A DNA stretch of 30,789 nt from GCA-2746795 sp964643965 (GTDB taxonomy: Bacteria > Chloroflexota > Anaerolineae > Promineifilales > Promineifilaceae), in NCBI GenBank assembly GCA_964643965.1, contig CAZXVH010000060.1:1-30789 (forward strand), given 5' to 3'. Numbering within the stretch: position 1 is the stretch's first letter; every line of letters begins with the position of its first letter. The notes under the pieces were generated by a model. It was not told the origin of the DNA. It ran no database searches and saw only the letters and a program-made list of their open reading frames with translations. The position numbers and the translations under genes were made by a program. Shown in pieces: positions 16,887 through 25,367 of this stretch.

Positions 16887-18722
16887 ATGACAACAAAGCA
16901 CACAGCACATAAAGATAACCAGAATGAGGGGGCAAAACAGGTGCGCCGCCAGCAGGATCAGGCGCAAACCAGCCAGGGGCCGATAACGAATGAATCGATG
17001 ATGTTGCAACAGGCGGCTCCTGGCTTGCCCCCCCATCAAACCAATCTCGGTTTGCGTCAGGGGTCTATCTTACAGATGCAGAAGGCTCGGGGCAATGCAT
17101 ATGTGCAGCAGCAGTTGTCATCTCCCAGAAATCGGCGTTATCAGAGTAAATCAAATCAACGGCCGTTAAGTAAAACAAACACATCTCATCATGGTCTGAT
17201 TCAGCGAGATCCCTCCTTTGCCGAGCTTATGGCGCAATTTGGCGCTGTGGGGGAGTGGACTGCTCCAGATATGGTAGAAACCAATTGGGCGCAAGCTGGA
17301 ATGATGACCGGGTTTTTAATGGATGTGCCACAAAACCCATCGACAGTGCAAATGGCGATCTCTGGTAATGCGCCGGCCGCTCCATTTGGCACCACCCGAC
17401 GTGGAGCGCAGCAGCCTGGTTCAGGCTTTGATTGTGAAACAGGGCGCTGCCATCCCAGCCATCACCAATCCCCAGACCGCTTTGATTGGGATAGATTTGA
17501 TGATATGCAATTAATGATGGATCGCCGCACCGCCTGGCAAGCGATTAGCCAAAAGGTTAATAGTGTGCAAACAGGCTGGAACAGATTGGTACCCATGATT
17601 ACCGATTTTAATAATGCCGAAGGTGACGCCACATTGCAAAATCCTGAAATGGGGATGCAGGCTTTTGGCAGCGGAGAGAGTGGGAACTTAGAGCAGTTAG
17701 CCGAGCAGCAAAATGTTCCCCGCACTGGAGGTTCCGGTGTAACTTTAGGCTCTTTATTTAGCAGTGAAAACAACACTGAATTAAATCTTAATCAGAGCGA
17801 TAACAGGGCCATTGACCGCGCTTCTCGGGATCCTCAGGTGGAACAGGCTGTTTTAGCGGCTCAGGAAGCTGACGCCAATGTACGCACGGCCGTTACCAAT
17901 GTTACGGCAAAGGTTAGAGGCGTTGAGCAAGCCTTAAGCGGCGTGACGACAGCGGTGAGCAATTTACGTCTGGCCCAGGCTGAAAACGAACAGGAGTCGG
18001 CTCAACGAAGATATGATGCAGCGGTTAGCGCCCGAGATGGTATGAAATCTGATGTGAAAGATTTGCTAGATTTGACAAAGGGACTGGTTACTGTAGCTGG
18101 GGGTGACGCCACGGCGTTGTGGGATATCGCCGGGTTGGCCGCTAATAGGATTGTAGACGAAGCTTATGCCAGCCGGATTAGCAGCGCGAAAGGACGCCTG
18201 GATGCTGCTATTTCTCGGGTTCAAGGCGCCCGGATTGACGCTGGTGAAGATGCTTTGAGAGAGGCGCACACGGCCGTTAATACCGCAATGGCTGAATTGA
18301 CTGTTGCTCGTGAAGCTGTTAAAGCGCCGCTAATAGCCCGACGCAGCGCTTATAATACCTTAGCGGCCACAGCCAGCCGGCGCAGCGGCGGTGGCGCCCA
18401 AACGCGCAGCCGCATTGCCGGCGCTATTGCTGCTATTCCTCCCACAGAAGTGGTGGTGCAGCGGATATCGTCCCTCACCAGCGCCGCTTCTTCTGCTCTT
18501 AGCGCAGCCAGTTATTCGCGTGATTCCGGCATTGGGTACACCATGGCCCAGCAAAATGGTCAAGACCAAACCTTATCTACCTTTGTGACGCATTATGGGC
18601 TATTACATGCGGTCAGTATGGCGATGAATGGTAAGAAAACCACTTGGGATGCCCGGCTCCGGAGTCTACGATCTGTTGTAACGCAGCTGGGTGGTTTAGG
18701 TGGAGAAACAGCAGGTCAATAA
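16887..18722 (+). CDS. Helical protein with shared N-terminal eCIS motif; candidate cargo
   Basis: This 611-residue protein starts at ATG 16887 (AAGAGG at 16875-16880). Residues 61-77 read ILQMQKARGNAYVQQQL, the same element as in the DUF4157 protein and three later proteins. A disordered Gln/Arg-rich leader precedes it. The remainder is mostly alpha-helical and Ala-rich from about 310 on, with coiled-coil-like stretches (VEQALSGVTTAVSNLRLAQAE; RLDAAISRVQGARIDA) around a more hydrophobic segment (LLDLTKGLVTVAGGDATALW). That layout resembles helical pore-forming toxins or structural rods, but I recognise no family. A tape-measure role is less likely given the N-terminal motif and the place outside the baseplate operon. 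Function is inference. Confidence 0.75.
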   Translation: MTTKHTAHKDNQNEGAKQVRRQQDQAQTSQGPITNESMMLQQAAPGLPPHQTNLGLRQGSILQMQKARGNAYVQQQLSSPRNRRYQSKSNQRPLSKTNTSHHGLIQRDPSFAELMAQFGAVGEWTAPDMVETNWAQAGMMTGFLMDVPQNPSTVQMAISGNAPAAPFGTTRRGAQQPGSGFDCETGRCHPSHHQSPDRFDWDRFDDMQLMMDRRTAWQAISQKVNSVQTGWNRLVPMITDFNNAEGDATLQNPEMGMQAFGSGESGNLEQLAEQQNVPRTGGSGVTLGSLFSSENNTELNLNQSDNRAIDRASRDPQVEQAVLAAQEADANVRTAVTNVTAKVRGVEQALSGVTTAVSNLRLAQAENEQESAQRRYDAAVSARDGMKSDVKDLLDLTKGLVTVAGGDATALWDIAGLAANRIVDEAYASRISSAKGRLDAAISRVQGARIDAGEDALREAHTAVNTAMAELTVAREAVKAPLIARRSAYNTLAATASRRSGGGAQTRSRIAGAIAAIPPTEVVVQRISSLTSAASSALSAASYSRDSGIGYTMAQQNGQDQTLSTFVTHYGLLHAVSMAMNGKKTTWDARLRSLRSVVTQLGGLGGETAGQ

Positions 18723-18786
18723 ATATCTGATTAGCCTTGAAACAATCAAGGGCAACAGATTCCATAGGTTCCATAGGGCATGACGG

Positions 18787-20943
18787 ATGAGTAAAGAAAA
18801 AGAGCAAAAAAAAGCGAAAAACCACAGACCAAAACGGCCGTTATCCCCCCCTGCCTCTCTCCAAAAAAAACCAGCGCCGGCTGAGTTTGTGCCCATGGGC
18901 ATTGCGTACAGAGAGACGGCCGGTGGGGGTGGCATGCGCGGGCTGCGGCAAACGGCCGTTTTAGACCTGCAACGCACCCTGGGCAACGCCGCCACGCAAC
19001 AGCAAGTTCAGGCAGGCGGCCCGGAAGGCATGGTGCAGCGGGTGGTCATCAACAATGCCCCTACTTCCGAAACCTTGCACAATACCCAAACCCCGGCCGG
19101 CGACTACAGTTCAAATGATTACACCGTCGGCTCCTGGTCTGATAGAGGCGCTTCCGGCAACATCCAATACGACATGAGCCGTACCGGCGGCGGCGTCACC
19201 GTCAACGTGCGCATCAAATTTGTGGCCACGCTGGGCAACGCCACCACCGAAGCCACCGCCCTGCCCGCCGGTCAGCCGCGCACCTTTGCCACCAACATGT
19301 GCCGCCAGTTGGTGCAGTTTTACAACAACCGCTTTGTATTGGTCGGTCACGCCCGCACACCACGAGATGGCGGCCTGCCCGGCGGCGTTCCCGACGCCGG
19401 CGCCCCGACTACGGGCAGCGCAGCCCCGGCGCCGCCGGAAATACGTCTACCCCTCACCTTCCGCGCCACCCCTGTTTTTGATGTGGCGGCGGATTCACAC
19501 AGCACCGTTCATCTTAATACCACGGCCGTGGCCGCTGGCGGCGCTGGCGGCGCCATCAACGCCCAAGAATGGTTCATGAACAAAAACAACGCCGTCTACC
19601 CCGCTTCGTTTCAATCGATCTACGCCCACGAATACGGCCATCTCATTGGCCTGCCGGACGAATATTCACTCAGCAATCCCAATATGCACGCCCTCTTCCA
19701 CAACATCTCGCCCACCTCGGAAACGCAGATGAACAATCAACTGGACAAAGCGGGCATCCGCGAGATGGTGCTGGCCGCCATCCGGCCGCGCATGTTGGCC
19801 CAAATTCAAACTATCGGCAGCGATGTGGCCCTGGCGTTGGAAGGACAGCAGGCCGCCATCGCTCGCTCTCTGGCCACCGGGCTGCGTCAGGCGTGGCGCC
19901 GCGGCGGCGTCATCGGCAATGTGGGCAGCCAGATTCGGGCGCAGTTAGAAGCGGCCGGGCAGACGCGGGCGTTGGGCATGGTGAACCAGGCGCTGCGCTT
20001 TGAAGCCACACGCAATTTGAGCAATGTCACCATCGCCAAAGATGTGACCGAGGCGGAACTGCTTCCCGGCCAGATTCAGCGCATCCTCAACAGCACTTTC
20101 AACCAGGCGGCCAACAGCGCCCAGCAAGGCACGATCACCATTCCTTACCAGGAGGAAGGGGGCGGCAGCCAGTCAACCACTGTGTCGATTGACGTGGCGC
20201 CGGTGGTAAGCAGCGCCACGTCCCCTTTGAATGCGGCGGCCAACCTGGCGGCCACGGCTGCGGTGGGCCAACCGGCGCCCGCCCCGCCCGGCGGCCGTCG
20301 CCGTCTGCCGCTTTATCCCTCGGAGACGCTCATCGGCCGCTTGACGCAAATGCCCGGACAGTGGCAAAATGTATCGGCGTTGATGGATTCGGAAGTGTCG
20401 CAGATGGGGGATCGCCTGGAAACGGCCGTTATGGGGGCGTTGGCGGCGTCAGACATCAGCGGCAATGTCAACGACAGTGTGCGTCAGCTTTACCGCGCCT
20501 TGTATGACCTGGTGAACAATGTCTCGGCGTCCGTCACGCAGGAAACCTTACGCGCCTTTTTGTCCGGCCAAATCAGCCCCCTGATGGAACGGCAGGTAAA
20601 TGATTTGATGAGTTTGGTCGAAGCGGAAGTGGACAGACACCAGACGGCAAGCGGCACCGGCACAAACGCCGCCCCCAACGCCCCCGCCGATCCGCAGTTG
20701 GCGGCGGCCGTGACGCAAATGGAAGCCCGCGCCCGGCAAATGCTTAATCCACCGGCGCCGGCGGCCGGCGGCACACCCAATGTGCCGGTGCGCTTTACCA
20801 CCGAAAGTTTGATGGGTGACAATGCGGCCGGAACCGGTTTGCGTCTGGACCAAATGTCGCAGATTGCCGCCAATTTTAACGCCAATGTGCCCGATTTGCG
20901 GCGCAATAATGAAGAGGAGTTTAGGGTGAACCGCACGAGTTAA
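18787..20943 (+). CDS. Putative zinc metallopeptidase cargo with shared N-terminal motif
   Basis: This 718-residue protein has a Lys-rich start, a Pro-rich leader and the motif VLDLQRTLGNAATQQQV (58-74). A first part (about 80-250) looks beta-rich. Then H281-E-Y-G-H285-L-I-G-L-P-D291-E-Y appears, which fits HExxHxxGxxD, the metzincin/snapalysin-type zinc site with Asp as third ligand. The C-terminal 400 residues are helical and Ala/Gln-rich without a recognisable domain. No signal peptide is seen, which fits delivery by the injection particle rather than by Sec. The ribosome site is weak (CATAGGG far upstream of ATG 18787). The stop codon abuts a heptamer repeat. Enzyme activity and target are inferred from the motif only. 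Confidence 0.82.
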   Translation: MSKEKEQKKAKNHRPKRPLSPPASLQKKPAPAEFVPMGIAYRETAGGGGMRGLRQTAVLDLQRTLGNAATQQQVQAGGPEGMVQRVVINNAPTSETLHNTQTPAGDYSSNDYTVGSWSDRGASGNIQYDMSRTGGGVTVNVRIKFVATLGNATTEATALPAGQPRTFATNMCRQLVQFYNNRFVLVGHARTPRDGGLPGGVPDAGAPTTGSAAPAPPEIRLPLTFRATPVFDVAADSHSTVHLNTTAVAAGGAGGAINAQEWFMNKNNAVYPASFQSIYAHEYGHLIGLPDEYSLSNPNMHALFHNISPTSETQMNNQLDKAGIREMVLAAIRPRMLAQIQTIGSDVALALEGQQAAIARSLATGLRQAWRRGGVIGNVGSQIRAQLEAAGQTRALGMVNQALRFEATRNLSNVTIAKDVTEAELLPGQIQRILNSTFNQAANSAQQGTITIPYQEEGGGSQSTTVSIDVAPVVSSATSPLNAAANLAATAAVGQPAPAPPGGRRRLPLYPSETLIGRLTQMPGQWQNVSALMDSEVSQMGDRLETAVMGALAASDISGNVNDSVRQLYRALYDLVNNVSASVTQETLRAFLSGQISPLMERQVNDLMSLVEAEVDRHQTASGTGTNAAPNAPADPQLAAAVTQMEARARQMLNPPAPAAGGTPNVPVRFTTESLMGDNAAGTGLRLDQMSQIAANFNANVPDLRRNNEEEFRVNRTS

Positions 20944-20998
20944 CAGTGGACAGTGAACAGTGGACAGTGAACAGTGGACAGTGGACAGTGGACAGTGG
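20943..20998. repeat. Heptamer tandem repeat (ACAGTGR)x8
   Basis: Eight consecutive 7-bp units, ACAGTGG or ACAGTGA, begin on the last base of the TAA stop of the preceding gene. The order is G, A, G, A, G, G, G, G at the seventh position. It is the same family as the array at 1-21, in opposite orientation. Confidence 0.95.
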
Positions 20999-21002
20999 AC
21001 TG

Positions 21003-21070
21003 TAATCGGTAATCGATGGTAGAGACCCGCCACTCGCTACCTGCCACTTGCCACGCGCCACGCGCCACTT
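21003..21070. repeat. Further heptamer repeats (TAATCGR)x2 and (GCCACNN)x6
   Basis: TAATCGG-TAATCGA at 21003-21016 is followed by GCCACTC, GCTACCT, GCCACTT, GCCACGC, GCCACGC and GCCACTT at 21029-21070. A degenerate stretch and one more GCCACCC (21079-21085) come after. Together with the ACAGTGR array they fill nearly all of the 154-base space between the metallopeptidase-like gene and the next gene, leaving little room for a promoter. Confidence 0.85.
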
Positions 21071-21097
21071 TACGACTTGCCACCCAAATGAGAAATT

Positions 21098-21925
21098 ATG
21101 CCTACTACAAGCCCCATTTTAACGGTAACGACAGCCGCCAATGCGCCGATGATGGTGTGGGAAGAGCTGCGGGTGTATGCAAACGGCCGTTCCACCCTCC
21201 ACATCCTGGCCGCCGCCGATCCCCAACGACGGGACCAGGCGGGAACCTACCAGACCACGCTGGAAGAAGGCCGCCTGGCGCAGGTGCAGCAGGTGGTGGA
21301 TAGCCTGCTGGCTCTGCCGCCGCCAGGCGGAGATCGCTTTCCCGGCGGCATAAAAAGCATTATCACGGTGTCCGCCGGTGAACGCAGCCAATCCCATTTG
21401 CTGCCGGCGCAGCTTGTGGCCCCGGCGTCTCCGCCGCTGGCGCAGGCGGCGGCCGTCGTCGGTGAGATAGTGGCAGCGACCTTTGCCCGGCCGTTGGCCG
21501 CGCTGCGTTTGAGCGCCGCCGTTAAAGCCACCGCCCCTGCCGCTTCTTTGCTGATCACCTGTACCAGCCTTGGCCTGGAAGCGGTCAGCTTTTTATTTCG
21601 GCCGGAATCGTTTACCATATGGCAAGAAACGGCAGACAGCGCACAACCCGTCTGGCAAAACAGCGCGGGCAAAAGCGTCGGGTTAATAGATGGCGCGGGC
21701 AAGCTGGTAGATGGCATGTATACCGCCGCCGATATGCCGCCTAACAGCACAGCAACGGCCGTTTACACCCAAATTCTGCCCACCATGCCGCCCACCATGC
21801 GCCTGGAAGCGGCTGGCTGGCTGACACTGCTGGGACGAGATGGCGAAACGCCTGTGCTGAGCAGCGCCGAAGCAGCCGTTTCTCCCCAAGATGCGTTTGG
21901 CGTAACGGCCGTTATCAACCGTTGA
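21098..21925 (+). CDS. Unrecognised 275-residue protein downstream of the metallopeptidase
   Basis: A soluble-looking protein starting at ATG 21098 with only a weak purine stretch upstream. I do not recognise it. The first 100 residues (ELRVYANGRSTLHILAAADP ... TTLEEGRLAQVQQVVDSLLALPPPGGDR ... IKSIITVSAGE) have a beta-helix-beta layout faintly like small protease-inhibitor domains of the emfourin type, which are often encoded beside metallopeptidases. That likeness is weak. The C-terminal half is Ala/Thr/Leu-rich with a hydrophobic stretch (ASLLITCTSLGLEAVSFLF). It lacks the shared cargo motif. Immunity, inhibitor or chaperone roles are all possible. Three AACGGCCGTT palindromes occur in it. 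Confidence 0.7.
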   Translation: MPTTSPILTVTTAANAPMMVWEELRVYANGRSTLHILAAADPQRRDQAGTYQTTLEEGRLAQVQQVVDSLLALPPPGGDRFPGGIKSIITVSAGERSQSHLLPAQLVAPASPPLAQAAAVVGEIVAATFARPLAALRLSAAVKATAPAASLLITCTSLGLEAVSFLFRPESFTIWQETADSAQPVWQNSAGKSVGLIDGAGKLVDGMYTAADMPPNSTATAVYTQILPTMPPTMRLEAAGWLTLLGRDGETPVLSSAEAAVSPQDAFGVTAVINR

Positions 21926-21966
21926 TCTGCCCACGCTCAGGGCTGCATAAGGACAAAACAAGCGCT

Positions 21967-24900
21967 ATGAAAGACTTAATCGGACAACAACTCGACAACT
22001 ACCGCATCGAATCCCTGCTCGGCGAAGGAGGCATGGGCGATGTCTACAAAGCCCGCGACATGAACCTCAACCGCGTTGTCGCGATCAAGGTGATGGACGA
22101 ACGCCTGGCGAAGCAACCCCAATTCCAACAGCGCTTTCAACAAGAAGCGCAGGCCGCCGCCCGGCTCAAACACCCTTCTATCGTGCAAATCTACCACTTC
22201 GACAATTTTCAAGGCATCCTCTACATGGCCATGACCTACGTACCCGGCCAAACCCTGGGCAAATATTTGCACCAGATGGTCAAAAGCCAGCAGGTGGTGC
22301 TGCTCAAGGAGAGCCTCAGTTTAGTGGCGCAGGTGGCTGACGCCCTCGGTTATGCCCACCGGCAAGGCGTGGTTCACCGGGACATCAAGCCGGACAACGT
22401 GCTGCTGGAAGCGCTGGACGCCCCAGATCGGGAAGGGGAGCCGCCGGTGCGAGCGGTGGTCACGGATTTTGGTCTGGCGAAGCTGCTGGAAGGCGGCATT
22501 CAAACGCAGACTGGTACCTTTTTGGGAACCATGCCCTATATGTCGCCGGAACAGTGTCGAGGCATGAACATAGACGGCCGTTCCGACCTCTACTCTCTGG
22601 GTGTGCTGCTCTACCAGTTGACGACGGGGCGACTGCCCTTTGAAAATATCCGCACCCCGGCCGAAGCCGCTGAAAAACATATCCGCATCGCCCCGCCCAA
22701 ACCGCAAGACATCCGGCCTGGCCTGCCGCCCCAGGTGGAAGCCATCATCCTCAAAGCCATCGCCAAGAAGCCGGAAGATCGCTTCCAGACTGGCGCGGAG
22801 ATGGCCGCCGCCCTGCGCCGCGCCGCCGCCGGTATTTCCGACGATGTGCAGACGCAAATTGCCGAAGCGACATCGGTCGTCAGCCTGATGACGCAGATTA
22901 TGCCGGCCGTAGACGAGTTGACGCCGCCCAGCATTGGCCCATCTCTCATTGCGCCCACCAGCGCCGACTACCTGATCATCCAACGCCAGGGCGAAGCCAA
23001 CCAGACCTTCTCCTTAGACAAAGCCACCACCATCATCGGCCGTGCCCCGGATTGCGACCTGCGGCTGGATGCGGCCGGCGTCTCCCGCCGTCATGCTCGT
23101 TTGGAGCGCTCTACGACGGGCTGGCAGATCATCGACATGGGCAGCAGCAATGGTACGTTTGTCAAAGATCGCAAACTCCTGCCCAATATCCCCGAGCCGT
23201 GGGACGCGGGGCAGGTGGCCCGCCTTGGCCCCTATCATATTCGTTGGCAGGCCGGGCAGAAAACGGCCGTTCGCCATGCTTCTCGTTATGATTCTATGCC
23301 CCCCGCCCCTTCCGGGGCCACCCAGTTACTCACCAACAACGGTCAGTTGGGCGTCATCGTCAATCCTACCAATGTGGAGGTGGTTCCGGGCAAGAGCGCC
23401 GAGGTGCAGGTAGACCTGTTTAACCAGGGCGCCATGGTGGATCATTTTAGCCTGCGTGTAGAAGGTCTGCCCCCGGAATGGGTGACGATTCCGCCGACGC
23501 CGGTGCAGTTGATGCCCCAGGCGACTGTCTCGCTGCCCTACAGCCTCCATCCGCCGCGCAACAGCAGCGCCCGGGCCGGCCGCCACAGTTACCGCCTGGT
23601 CATCTCCTCGCAAAGCGAACAGCGTGACATCACCAGCGTAGAGGGCGGTGTGCTGGTGGCGCCATTTACGCAGTTCTCCATAGACGCCCAGCCGACTCGT
23701 CTGACCAATGCCGGCAAGTGCCGCGTGGCCATCGCCAACGACGGCAATACGCCCACCGCCTTTGACATCAACGCCCAAGATGACGCCGAAGGCATTCAGT
23801 TTAGCGGCAAACGGGCCGGCCTCACCATCCAACCGGGTATGCGCGAAGAGATTATCATAGACGTGCAGCCGAAGGAACGGCCGTTAACCGGCCCTAAACA
23901 ATCCCTGCCCTTCCAAATAAAAGTGGGGGCCGCCGACGGCGCCATCCAATCCAGGCCCGGCCTGCTGGAGGTGAAACCCCGTTTCCCCACCTGGATGATG
24001 GCCCTCATTCCCATTTTGGCGATTTTGTGCTGTGTCGGCGGGGTTCTGGGCGGGCAAGCGTGGCTCGGTTATAACGACCAGATCGCCCAGACGGCTACCG
24101 CCCTGGTGACGCAAACGGCGCTGGCCCAAACCACTTTAGACGCCGGCGTGGATAGCGATCTGGATGGCCTTTCCAATGCCCAAGAACAGGCGTTAGGCAC
24201 GGACCCCAACAATCCGGACAGCGATAACGATGGCCTGAATGACGGCGAAGAGGTCAATATCTTTTTCACCAATCCCAAGAACCCGGACAGCGACAATGAC
24301 GGCTTGAAAGATGGGGACGAAATTAAACTGGGCACTTTTGTCAATGTGCCGGATTCGGACGGCGACGGGCAACTGGATGGCATTGACGCCGCCCCCTTAG
24401 CCACCTCTACCCCGGCCCCGGATACGGGGGCGACGGCGGCGGTGCAAACGGCGGTGGCGGGCAATGCCACGGCCACGGCGCTGGCGGCCGCAGCCGCCAA
24501 TGGCAGCACAGCCACCGCCCTGGCACAGGCCCAGCAAACGGTCGCCGCCCAGCAGACGCAAGCGGCCGGCCATGCCCAGGAAACGGCCGCTGCCCAACAA
24601 ACGATAGACGCCGGGAATGCCGCCGCTGCTGCTCAGACCGCTGCCGCCCAAACGGCCGTGGCTCAGACGGCTATGGCGCAAACGGCCGTTGCCGCTGAAA
24701 ACACCACCGCCACCAGCGTGGCCGCCACGGCCACCGCCCAGGCGCAGTTGGTGGCCCATTACCCGCTGGAGAGCGATGGCAAAGATATTACCGGCAAACA
24801 GGACGACATGACCCTGGAAAATGCCCCGTTTACCGATGGCGGCGTTTATTGCAACGGCGTTTATACCGGCAGCGGTGGCGCCAATCCCTGTAAGATTTCT

Positions 24901-25350
24901 ACGCCTAATTTAAACGGTTTCGACTTCAATTCATTCTCCATCTCCATGGAGTTTAAGACAGACCAACTCAAGCGGATGCCTGTTTTTGTCGGTGGACGCT
25001 CATACCGTTGGCTCGGCTTTGAGCTGCAAGAAGATGGCACGATCAGCCTGCTGTACAACAATAGTAACCGGCAGGCGTGTACCCTGAATTATGAACTGAA
25101 TACCTGGCATTCGGCTTTGATCACATATGATGGCGCGGAAGCCAAGTTGTATCTGGACAATCAATTGGGCTGCACGGTTTCGTTCACCCTGGAACAAAAC
25201 GACGACCGGGATGTCGGCGTTACCAACTATTCAAATGGCAATGTTTTCCAGGGCACGGTGCGCAATTTGCGCATTTATAATGAACCGATCACGCCGCTTT
25301 TGATCCTATTCCCGCCCATTTTTGTTATCACGCCAGTGTTTTCGCCTTAG
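21967..25350 (+). CDS. Membrane Ser/Thr protein kinase with FHA, TSP3-type and LamG-like domains
   Basis: This 1127-residue protein starts at ATG 21967; an upstream in-frame start at 21922 adds only unrelated residues. The N-terminal Hanks-type kinase is complete: GEGGMG P-loop (19-24), VAIK with K41, catalytic H137-R-D139-IKPDN, D167-F-G and MSPEQ. FHA follows at about 340-420 (IIGRAPDCDLRLD, VSRRHARLE, GSSNGTF). Next is an Ig/NEW3-like beta region (about 460-660), one membrane helix (about 676-698) and an outer part. The outer part has acidic calcium-binding thrombospondin type 3-like repeats (DSDLDGLSNAQE, DSDNDGLNDGEE, DSDNDGLKDGDE, DSDGDGQLDG), a roughly 110-residue Ala/Thr/Gln stalk and a C-terminal LamG/concanavalin-like domain. 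It could sense an external ligand and phosphorylate cytoplasmic targets. The FHA-fused baseplate protein at 30080 is an attractive partner. Confidence 0.93.
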   Translation: MKDLIGQQLDNYRIESLLGEGGMGDVYKARDMNLNRVVAIKVMDERLAKQPQFQQRFQQEAQAAARLKHPSIVQIYHFDNFQGILYMAMTYVPGQTLGKYLHQMVKSQQVVLLKESLSLVAQVADALGYAHRQGVVHRDIKPDNVLLEALDAPDREGEPPVRAVVTDFGLAKLLEGGIQTQTGTFLGTMPYMSPEQCRGMNIDGRSDLYSLGVLLYQLTTGRLPFENIRTPAEAAEKHIRIAPPKPQDIRPGLPPQVEAIILKAIAKKPEDRFQTGAEMAAALRRAAAGISDDVQTQIAEATSVVSLMTQIMPAVDELTPPSIGPSLIAPTSADYLIIQRQGEANQTFSLDKATTIIGRAPDCDLRLDAAGVSRRHARLERSTTGWQIIDMGSSNGTFVKDRKLLPNIPEPWDAGQVARLGPYHIRWQAGQKTAVRHASRYDSMPPAPSGATQLLTNNGQLGVIVNPTNVEVVPGKSAEVQVDLFNQGAMVDHFSLRVEGLPPEWVTIPPTPVQLMPQATVSLPYSLHPPRNSSARAGRHSYRLVISSQSEQRDITSVEGGVLVAPFTQFSIDAQPTRLTNAGKCRVAIANDGNTPTAFDINAQDDAEGIQFSGKRAGLTIQPGMREEIIIDVQPKERPLTGPKQSLPFQIKVGAADGAIQSRPGLLEVKPRFPTWMMALIPILAILCCVGGVLGGQAWLGYNDQIAQTATALVTQTALAQTTLDAGVDSDLDGLSNAQEQALGTDPNNPDSDNDGLNDGEEVNIFFTNPKNPDSDNDGLKDGDEIKLGTFVNVPDSDGDGQLDGIDAAPLATSTPAPDTGATAAVQTAVAGNATATALAAAAANGSTATALAQAQQTVAAQQTQAAGHAQETAAAQQTIDAGNAAAAAQTAAAQTAVAQTAMAQTAVAAENTTATSVAATATAQAQLVAHYPLESDGKDITGKQDDMTLENAPFTDGGVYCNGVYTGSGGANPCKISTPNLNGFDFNSFSISMEFKTDQLKRMPVFVGGRSYRWLGFELQEDGTISLLYNNSNRQACTLNYELNTWHSALITYDGAEAKLYLDNQLGCTVSFTLEQNDDRDVGVTNYSNGNVFQGTVRNLRIYNEPITPLLILFPPIFVITPVFSP

Positions 25351-25367
25351 GGGTTGGAGCAGGCAAA

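Noticed and set aside
20943..21085. CRISPR array
   Set aside because: The units are 7 bp with no spacers, so this is a simple tandem repeat.
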